This document shows, in pieces, positions 57,705 to 64,000 of a stretch of DNA of 64,000 nucleotides. Where the stretch lies: positions 3,031,501 through 3,095,500 of the forward strand of contig NC_018012.1 of NCBI RefSeq assembly GCF_000227745.2. The letters are read 5' to 3'. The notes below the pieces were generated by a model. That model had not been told where the DNA came from, ran no database searches, and saw only the letters and a list, made by a program, of their open reading frames with translations. Source of the DNA: Thiocystis violascens DSM 198 (GTDB lineage: Bacteria > Pseudomonadota > Gammaproteobacteria > Chromatiales > Chromatiaceae). How positions within the stretch are numbered: the stretch's first letter is position 1; each line of letters starts with the position of its first letter. A program made the translations under genes and the position numbers.

Positions 57705-59033
57705 ATGCCTGATCAAGCGCTTAGTTACCGAATCGGCCCGCTCCGTCTCGCCCCCGGCGTCCTGCCGCGCCACGGCTGGACCTTTCTCATCGCCGCCTTT
57801 TTTTCCATCGGCCTGATGATCTTCATTTCCATCGGCCAGACGTACATCCTGAACGAACATCTCCACATTCCCTCGTCCGAGCAGGGCGCCATCAGCGGCA
57901 ATCTGGTCTTTTTCACCGAGATCCTTACGCTGCTGCTGTTTCTGCCCGCCGGAATCCTGATGGACCGGGTTGGGCGCCGACCCGTCTATGCCGCGGGCTT
58001 TCTCCTGCTGGCCCTGACCTATGCGCTCTATCCCTTCGCCGAATCGGTCGACGCGCTCTATGTCTATCGCATCGTCTACGCCATGGCCGTGGTCACGGTC
58101 GCCGGGGGGCTCTCGACCGTGCTGGCCGATTATCCGGCCGAATGCTCGCGTGGAAAGCTGGTCGCGCTCGTGGGGCTGATGAGCGGACTGGGCGTCGTCT
58201 TCATCAGTCAGGGCTTCGGCGCGCTGCCGAAGGTGTTTGCTGGTGCGGGTATCGATGGGGTCGCGGCAGGCCGTCTGACCCATTTCATCGTCGCCGGACT
58301 CTCGGTCGCGGTCGCCGCCTTTCTCGTGTGGGGACTCAAGCCCGGTCTGCCGATCCGTCACGAGGAACGCCCGAGCGTGCGGGATCTTCTGGTCGGCGGG
58401 TTCTCGCAGGCGCGCAATCCGCGCATCCTGCTGGCCTACTCGGCGGCCTTCATCGCCCGCGGCGATCAATCCGTGAATGCCGTCTTTTTGATCCTCTGGG
58501 GCACGCTCGCCGGCAAGGCCGCCGGGCTGGAACCGGCGGCGGCGGTGATGGGCGGCACCCTGATCTTCGTGATCGCCCAGATCGCGGCCCTGGTATGGGC
58601 ACCGATCCTGGGACCATTGCTCGACCGCATCGACCGGGCCAGCGCGCTGGCGGTCTGCATGGCGCTGGCCGCGCTGGGCAATCTGGCGCTCCTGCTGCTC
58701 GACGATCCGCTGGCCAGTCATGGCCTGATCTTCTTCATCCTGCTCGGGATTGGCCAGATCAGCGTCTTTCTGGGCGGTCAATCGCTGATCGGACAGGAGG
58801 CGCCGCCCGCGCAGCGCGGTTCGGTGCTGGGCGCCTTCAACGTCGCCGGCGCCATCGGGATTCTGCTGATCACCTTCGTGGGCGGGCATCTGTTCGACCG
58901 GATCGACCCGCGCGCGCCCTTCGTGGTGGTGGGGGTTATCAATATCCTGTTGATGTTCGCCAGCGTCTATGTTCGTCTCCGGTATCCGGTCAAGCCGGCG
59001 ATCGAGGAGATGCGCGCGGCGACGGCGATCTAA
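57705..59033 (+). CDS. Major facilitator superfamily transporter
   Basis: 442 residues with 12 predicted membrane helices. The MFS loop 2-3 signature is seen as GILMDRVGRRPVYA, and a related motif GPLLDRIDRASAL lies between helices 8 and 9. Substrate unknown. No regulator or catabolic gene is adjacent. High GC like the core genome, unlike the toxin-antitoxin genes upstream. Start ATG 57705 without a strong ribosome-binding site. Confidence 0.88.
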   Translation: MPDQALSYRIGPLRLAPGVLPRHGWTFLIAAFFSIGLMIFISIGQTYILNEHLHIPSSEQGAISGNLVFFTEILTLLLFLPAGILMDRVGRRPVYAAGFLLLALTYALYPFAESVDALYVYRIVYAMAVVTVAGGLSTVLADYPAECSRGKLVALVGLMSGLGVVFISQGFGALPKVFAGAGIDGVAAGRLTHFIVAGLSVAVAAFLVWGLKPGLPIRHEERPSVRDLLVGGFSQARNPRILLAYSAAFIARGDQSVNAVFLILWGTLAGKAAGLEPAAAVMGGTLIFVIAQIAALVWAPILGPLLDRIDRASALAVCMALAALGNLALLLLDDPLASHGLIFFILLGIGQISVFLGGQSLIGQEAPPAQRGSVLGAFNVAGAIGILLITFVGGHLFDRIDPRAPFVVVGVINILLMFASVYVRLRYPVKPAIEEMRAATAI

Positions 59034-59658
59034 TGCGGATGGTGGAGCCGGGCGTCCGTCAGCCTGCCGCCTGGAACGCAAAGACGGCATCAATGTTCGC
59101 GGGTTCCAGCTCCCCGAAACGCTGGCCAAGACGATTGCCAGTATTCTTCCACGTCAACGTGAATCCGCGTGTCCCAGCAATTCTCGGCATGGCTTGACGT
59201 TTGCCGTCTCCTGAAGCCGTTCGTGGTGGTCCTGAAGCCGTTCGTGGTGAGGCCCTCGAACCATGAACGGCTTGACTTAAGGCGATTTCCGGAAAAGCTC
59301 ATACCCACTTTCGTGGTGACATTGCATCCGTTCGTGGTGAGTCCTGAGCCCGTCGAAGGGTCGAACCATGAACGGCTTTACGCTCAGGGGCTTAGGATTT
59401 TCCGTTCGCCCTTCGACAAGCTCAGGGCGAACGGAAAATCCTTAACTTAATGGCAGTGATGATTCGTCTGGGTTGTTCGCTTCATCGAGCCATATTGAGA
59501 ATTGCCGCGCGTGTCCGTCTCGGTTTGCAAGATCGCTCCGAAGACTGACCTGGATGCCCGAAACGGCCAATTCCCGCGGATCTCGCCCTCGACCCTGCTC
59601 GCGCTGCGCGAACTGGCCGCTCACTCGCAACGCGACGCCTCCCGACACGGACACCGGT
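59034..59658. repeat. Repeat-filled intergenic region (CCGTTCGTGG palindromes)
   Basis: Between the MFS gene and the SMC operon. Palindromes at 59213-59274 and 59328-59442 repeat the units of 52557-52684 in the same order, including the GCTCAGGGGCTTAGG linker. After each pair comes a diverged CATAYTGAGAATTGC sequence (about 52729 and 59490). No gene is supported; a 43-codon leftward frame at 59061-59192 (MPRIAGTRGFTLTW) is unassigned. Confidence 0.75.
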
Positions 59659-60486
59659 TCAACGACGGGGAATCCGCTCCAGCGTCGCGTCCAAGGCCAG
59701 CATATGCTGCTGTTTGAGACTGATCCGGGCGGCTTTCATTGCCGCCCAGACGGACTGCCAGCGATCGAGTTCCACGCTGTCCAGAAAGCGGATTTGTCGA
59801 TGCTGCCTGGCAAAATGCTCCGGACTGCCCTTGGCCAGCAACCGCTCGTTCAGTTCAGGCACCAGCAGACCGTCGGCCCGAGGCAGCGTCTGGGCGATCT
59901 GCAGGCCGGCTGGATCCCAGTCGGGAAAGACGGTGACAGGGCTGTGTTCGGGTAGGACGGACAGCAGGTTGCGGGCGCCTCTGGCCAGTCCGCCGTGGCC
60001 GCGATAGAGCACCAGGGCATCCGCCAGTTCGTCGGGCGAGCGGAAGGCGTGCCAGTCGTCGAAACTATCCAGATTCTCGATGACCACGACCTGACCGATG
60101 GCGTCTGGATTCAGACTGGAGATGGGCAAGCGCAAACTCAGGTCGGATGCAAGCGGCGGCAGGGGTTCGGGCAGGCGACCCTTGACCAGCACATGCCGGT
60201 CGTCGGGGCGTTCGGCGGCGATCTTCTCGTCGATGGCGCTGACCGCGACCTCGCGCCGATTGCCTTGCGGAACCCCGTCCAATGGATCGAAGCCCCAGGC
60301 CAACCGGCACTGCTCGCGCAGGAGTTGGCGTTCCTCGTCACTGAAATGCAGATCCCGGCCCCTGGCCTCCCCGATCTCGAAGGTCAACCGAATCCGCTCC
60401 CAGACGGCCGAGTTCGGCACCTTGTCGAGACGCTCGCGCAGCAAACGATGCACCGCCAGCAGATGACGCCTGGTCAGTTCAGCCAT
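59659..60486 (-). CDS. jetD: Toprim-type nuclease subunit, JetD/MksG-like, short form
   Basis: 275 residues. The C-terminal half has a Toprim-like fold: the acidic Glu in VVVIENLDSF and the DxD-type motif in VFPDWDPAGLQIA, matching the layout of JetD/MksG and topoisomerase VI A relatives. The N-terminal part is short (about 115 residues) compared with JetD proteins of roughly 400. It overlaps the upstream jetA-like gene by 13 bp and is the last gene of the operon. In Wadjet systems this subunit cuts circular DNA held by the SMC ring. Assigned by motif and context. Confidence 0.65.
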   Translation of the reverse strand: MAELTRRHLLAVHRLLRERLDKVPNSAVWERIRLTFEIGEARGRDLHFSDEERQLLREQCRLAWGFDPLDGVPQGNRREVAVSAIDEKIAAERPDDRHVLVKGRLPEPLPPLASDLSLRLPISSLNPDAIGQVVVIENLDSFDDWHAFRSPDELADALVLYRGHGGLARGARNLLSVLPEHSPVTVFPDWDPAGLQIAQTLPRADGLLVPELNERLLAKGSPEHFARQHRQIRFLDSVELDRWQSVWAAMKAARISLKQQHMLALDATLERIPRR

Positions 60487-61694
60487 AGACGCAGATCCCG
60501 AATAATGAAATTGCCGCTATAGAGCGGATGCGGCTCACCGAGGGTCTCCAGCTCGAAGCACTGCTTCTGCTCCTCGGGCAGGCCCGCGTAGACGCCAATC
60601 ACCTGGTACAGCCAGCTTTCCGCGTCCCAGTGCAGCGCCTGCCCCTGGCGGTAGTCCAGGGCTGAAAGCGGCAGGCCGAGATCGATGACCTGACAGAAAT
60701 AGGCGTCCACCGCGGCGCGGATCGGGCTGCTCTCCACGTCAAACTCCTCAGGTGCGGTCAGCGTCAGCTCGGGCGCGTCGGCCAGGCTGCGGACGGTCGG
60801 GTCGCGCGGATGCAGGGCGCGGATCCGCGACAGCAGGGCCAGCAGTTCGGACTCCTGCGTCTGATCGTGAATGTTCGGATTTGCCGGGGCCAAGCCCGGC
60901 GCGGCCCGGTTGAAGAGTGAGGGGATCGCGCTGCCGGCGGCGTGGGGACCGACTCGATACTCCGGATGTTGTCCCACATGGAGCAGCCAGCCCTTGAGCA
61001 GCCGGGTTCGCCCGCGAATCTGGCGGAAGCGGCCCAACAGCTCCAGCAGCCGGCTCTGCGCCAGGCTCAGTTCCTGGACCGCGGCGCCGATGGTGCGCTG
61101 CAGGTTGGTCACCAGCAGATGACGCAGTTCGCGCAGATCGCCGGCGCTCTCGGCGAGTTCCTCGAAACGGACCAGTTCCAGCCCCGTGAGCAGGTCGCTC
61201 ACCTGGGACTGCGCCAGCTCGTTCTCGCGAATCCTGGCGTTGAGCGTGCCGACATAGCCGAACTCGTTGTTGATGCGGCTCCAGAGCACGCGGATGGCGT
61301 GGATCAGCGCCTCGCCAAAGGCATAGACATGCTCCTTCAGATCGGCCAGATAGACGTCGGCGGCGGCATAATCGCCCTGATGATGGGCCTCGCGATAATG
61401 ATTCGCCAGCGTCTTGAAGGTCAGCAGCGCCGCGCCGGTGTTGGCATCGATCTGGCGGTTGCGGTCATCGCGCAGGGCCTCCTCGAGCAGCGCCCGAACC
61501 GTCCGCCGCAGGTGCAGATCGGCGCCGGGCTCGGGACGGTAGAGCACGCCGTGCTTGACGAGACTGTCCCGCACGCCGGGCTCCAGCGCCTGATCTGCCA
61601 CCGATCCGGACAGATAGGCATCCATGATGGGCTCGGCCTGGTGCCCGAGCAGACGCAGAAAGCGCACCCCGGACGGATGCGGATTGGCGTTCAC
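60474..61694 (-). CDS. jetA: Kleisin-like subunit, JetA/MksF-like
   Basis: 406 residues from a GTG at 61694 that overlaps the previous stop as GTGA. Mostly helical; a winged-helix-like N-terminus (FLRLLGHQAEPIMDAYLSG) and a C-terminal region ending in a compact beta/helical part, as in MukF/MksF kleisins. No sequence motif is decisive. The call rests on its place between an MksE-like and a JetD-like gene downstream of an SMC gene. It does not resemble the DUF3375 JetA of type I Wadjet. Confidence 0.6.
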   Translation of the reverse strand: MNANPHPSGVRFLRLLGHQAEPIMDAYLSGSVADQALEPGVRDSLVKHGVLYRPEPGADLHLRRTVRALLEEALRDDRNRQIDANTGAALLTFKTLANHYREAHHQGDYAAADVYLADLKEHVYAFGEALIHAIRVLWSRINNEFGYVGTLNARIRENELAQSQVSDLLTGLELVRFEELAESAGDLRELRHLLVTNLQRTIGAAVQELSLAQSRLLELLGRFRQIRGRTRLLKGWLLHVGQHPEYRVGPHAAGSAIPSLFNRAAPGLAPANPNIHDQTQESELLALLSRIRALHPRDPTVRSLADAPELTLTAPEEFDVESSPIRAAVDAYFCQVIDLGLPLSALDYRQGQALHWDAESWLYQVIGVYAGLPEEQKQCFELETLGEPHPLYSGNFIIRDLRLWLN

Positions 61695-62335
61695 AGCAAT
61701 TGCCCCTGCACGGCGGACTCGGCCTGGGCTTCCAGGTTCAGATTCTCGGCTTCGTCGATGAAGCGGATGACTTCGTAGAGATAGTCCAGCTTGCCGGTCG
61801 CCAGATAGATCTGTTTTTCCGAATTGGGCCGGATCAGATAGCCAAGTTCGCACAACCGCTTGAAGACTTGCTTGACCTGGCCGTCGACCGCGGCGCTGCT
61901 GGAGTTGAACAGCCGATGACGGCAGAGGCTGGTCAACTGCTCGCGCAAGGCCGGGGTGTCCTCGATGATGGTCTGCAATTCGTTCAAGCGTACCGGTGCG
62001 CCCTCGGTCAAGGGCGCATCCTGACCGGCCGCTTCCTGAACCAAAACCAGCCATTCGACGAGCGGGGTCAGACTCTGACAGATGTCGCGAAACTGCTGAC
62101 CGATCACCCGCCGCTCGGCCTCGCCCAAAGCGCGGTAGCCGCAGAAAAAGACCTCGCTGTCGGCGGCCCCGGCTCCGACCGTGGCGACCAGCCGATTGAG
62201 CTGACCGAGATAGGCGTCCACCTGCTCGCGATTGCCCGAAATCTTCAAAAAACGCCAGCCGTCCTCGTCGGTGGTACGACAGATGAAGGCGCCCTGGAGC
62301 AGTCGCTCGATGACCTGTCCCTTGCCCGACAGCAT
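61691..62335 (-). CDS. jetB: Kleisin-associated subunit, JetB/MksE-like
   Basis: 214 residues starting MLSGKGQVIERLLQGAFICR, followed by tandem winged-helix-like segments (VKQVFKRLCELGYLIRPN) as in MukE/MksE. It starts one base after the SMC stop codon and ends overlapping jetA, so the operon is tightly packed. Assignment is by size, fold pattern and order. Confidence 0.62.
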   Translation of the reverse strand: MLSGKGQVIERLLQGAFICRTTDEDGWRFLKISGNREQVDAYLGQLNRLVATVGAGAADSEVFFCGYRALGEAERRVIGQQFRDICQSLTPLVEWLVLVQEAAGQDAPLTEGAPVRLNELQTIIEDTPALREQLTSLCRHRLFNSSSAAVDGQVKQVFKRLCELGYLIRPNSEKQIYLATGKLDYLYEVIRFIDEAENLNLEAQAESAVQGQLL

Positions 62336-64000
62336 CTACAATGCCTCCTCGGCCTGACGTTGCCGCAACATGGCCGCGATGGCGTCCGCGCGTGGCTTGA
62401 CGACCTGGAGTTGACGGGTCTGTTTGTTGACGATGTAGCGGTTGGCGAAGAGTCCGAGCACCTCCGAATCCGGGTTGGGAAAGGCGCCCAGCACATGGAT
62501 GCCGTTCGCGGTGCAGGCATCGAAAATCTTTTTCACATTCTGATAGTGCAGGGTTCCCAACTCGTCGATGGGCCAGTGGATCGTCACCGGCGCGTTGCCG
62601 CGCAGCAGCCGCGTGAAGGCCAGCAGAAACTTGCAGAGAATCAGATAGGCCATGCCGTGGCTGGAGGATTCGCTGAGCTGGCGGTCGGTGCGGATCACCA
62701 GATCGCTGCGGCCCTCGCGCAGGCGCAGTTCGATCTCCAGCAGCCCGGCGATGTTCCCGCTCTGGGCCGAGCGGCCGATGATGTCGAGTGCCCGGCGCAG
62801 GCTGCCGATATAATCCTCGCCGGGCAGACCGCTGAAGTCGTCCTCCCGCCAGGCCTTGAAGGCTGTGATAAAGGCCCGCAGATCCGGCCAGAATTCCAGC
62901 TCGCCGATGCGCGAACGGATGCGCACCGCGGAGTCGGAGACGCCGTCGAGAAACAGATCCTCGCTGACTTCGCGGGTGATGCGCGCGCTCTGCGCGGCGA
63001 TGCGCCGATCGATATCGACCAGGACAGCGTAATAATTGTTGAGGTCGAGCCCGAACATCCGGCCCTGCTCGCGCAGCGCCATCAGGCTCTGGGGCACCAT
63101 CACCGTGAGCAATTGCGCCAAGTGCGGCACCAGCCTGCGGTGGTCCAGTCGGCGCATCCCCTGCTCGTCGACCATCATGCTGTCCTCGCGGCCACGCTCC
63201 CAGGTTTCCGCCAAACTGGAGCCGGACTGACCGGCGATCAGTGTATCGAAACGCTCCACATGGCCCTTGACCGCGTCTAGCATCCGACCGCGCTCGTACA
63301 GCAGTTCGTCGCCAAGGCGCAGACGCTCGTCGATCTCGCCCTCCGGCGGCGCTTCGTCGCGGGGCAGCTTCAGTGCGTTGAAACGACCGAGCAGGCTCTT
63401 GAGTCGGTTCATGCGCTCTTCCGACGCGTTTTTTCGATGCATGGCGCGCTCGCGGGTCTCCGTGAGTTGGCTGCGTTCGCGCTTGAAGTCGCTGTTCACG
63501 GACTTGAGCGCTTGATCGAGTGTCGCGGCGCGGCGGCGGTTGTCATCCAATTCGTCCTGGAGTTTCGGTTTGCGTGTCATCCAATTGAGCTGGAACCAGT
63601 CGTCGTATTGCCGCACCTCGGGGCGACGCTGCTCCGCGCGCTTAATCTGCTTGTCGAGGACGCCGATCCGCTGGTTCAGTCCGATGATTTCCTGTTCATC
63701 CAGGCCGCGCGACTTGAGTTCGCCGTTGAACCAGGCAGTACAGGCGTCCAACTCGGCCTTGGCCGTGCGTTTGCCTTCTTCCATGGAGTCGCGCAACTGC
63801 CGGAGATCGTGATCCAGCCGTCCGATCGCCTCCCGCCAATGCGCGTTGAGTTCCAGTTGCGCGTCGCCGTGCCGGATGCGGAGGTCTTCCAGCCACTGCT
63901 GGCGCTCGCCGGCCAGCCGCTGGATCCGAGCCTCCAGCTCGGTCCGCTGTTTGCGCGCTCCGTTCCTGCGTTCGCGCAGCGCCTCGTCGAGTTGCTCCTT
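62336..64000 (-). CDS. jetC: SMC-like ATPase, JetC/MksB-like (C-terminal part; N-terminus off right edge)
   Basis: The frame is open to base 64000 and ends at a TAG at 62336. At least 554 residues are visible: a long coiled coil (charged, heptad-rich, over 200 residues) and a C-terminal ATPase head. The head has an ABC-signature-like LSESSSHGMAYLILCKFLL and a Walker B VTIHWPIDELG. The Walker A part is outside the window. Its coiled coil and head resemble MukB/MksB rather than cohesin-type SMC. First visible gene of the operon. Confidence 0.8.
   Translation of the reverse strand, partial: KEQLDEALRERRNGARKQRTELEARIQRLAGERQQWLEDLRIRHGDAQLELNAHWREAIGRLDHDLRQLRDSMEEGKRTAKAELDACTAWFNGELKSRGLDEQEIIGLNQRIGVLDKQIKRAEQRRPEVRQYDDWFQLNWMTRKPKLQDELDDNRRRAATLDQALKSVNSDFKRERSQLTETRERAMHRKNASEERMNRLKSLLGRFNALKLPRDEAPPEGEIDERLRLGDELLYERGRMLDAVKGHVERFDTLIAGQSGSSLAETWERGREDSMMVDEQGMRRLDHRRLVPHLAQLLTVMVPQSLMALREQGRMFGLDLNNYYAVLVDIDRRIAAQSARITREVSEDLFLDGVSDSAVRIRSRIGELEFWPDLRAFITAFKAWREDDFSGLPGEDYIGSLRRALDIIGRSAQSGNIAGLLEIELRLREGRSDLVIRTDRQLSESSSHGMAYLILCKFLLAFTRLLRGNAPVTIHWPIDELGTLHYQNVKKIFDACTANGIHVLGAFPNPDSEVLGLFANRYIVNKQTRQLQVVKPRADAIAAMLRQRQAEEAL

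Noticed and set aside
57390..59129. Long leftward frame with repeated TWLPGYLA units opposite the MFS gene
   Set aside because: It is antisense to a clear transporter and its C-terminal repeat is only the 8-bp tandem repeat read in frame.

Overview
The window looks like chromosome from a purple sulfur bacterium (Gammaproteobacteria, probably Chromatiaceae). This is inferred from the mix of genes: high-GC gammaproteobacterial housekeeping genes, a phasin-like PHA-granule protein, an orphan CbbQ, PEP carboxylase, a Bacillus-type three-subunit succinate dehydrogenase/fumarate reductase, and an ArsR-family regulator with the cysteine spacing of persulfide sensors beside a rhodanese. No rRNA or tRNA gene was found.

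Layout. 0-6 kb (minus): a membrane-fusion protein, an RND pump and a heme-c/PAS sensor, translationally coupled. 6-13.7 kb: phasin-like protein, a two-subunit molybdenum hydroxylase whose large subunit lacks the usual catalytic Glu, a DUF4124 protein, DAHP synthase, a histidine phosphatase and two unknown genes. 13.8-17.1 kb (minus): sdhCAB with 4-bp overlaps. 17.7-23.2 kb: PilZ-like protein, orphan MraZ, an APH-fold kinase, and a PglF/WbpM-type dehydratase with a WecA-type transferase. 23.5-30.1 kb: yajL, ctpA and envC (minus), then the sensor-like ArsR regulator, yibN, secB, gpsA and trmL, a conserved block that here lacks gpmI and grxC. 30.2-36.2 kb: a small coiled-coil protein, a structured RNA candidate, and the nitrogen locus ntrC-ntrB-(DUF4124 pseudogene)-glnA with a visible sigma54 promoter and an NtrC-type enhancer site. 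36.5-46.2 kb (minus): two more MFP-RND pairs on either side of an FHA-domain gene; none of the three pumps has its own outer-membrane channel here.

46.3-64 kb is accessory and mosaic. An IS5-family element sits 36 bp upstream of cbbQ and abuts a MITE-like repeat. Then come a ParA/MinD-like gene overlapping ppc, a field of palindromic repeats, a TIR-domain gene behind three 11-bp direct repeats spaced exactly 25 bp, a group II intron whose 3' end is present twice, a vapB with a vapC cut off after about 32 codons, a hicBA pair, a 12 x 8-bp tandem repeat, an MFS transporter, and a four-gene Wadjet/Mks-like SMC operon in the order C-B-A-D that runs off the right edge.

The strongest candidates for something new are the Wadjet-like operon with a short nuclease subunit and the TIR gene with its unassigned C-terminal domain and regular upstream repeats. 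The MITE family, the decayed gene between glnA and ntrB, and the structured RNA candidate are also worth follow-up. All family calls were made by eye from motifs and remembered families; no database search was run.
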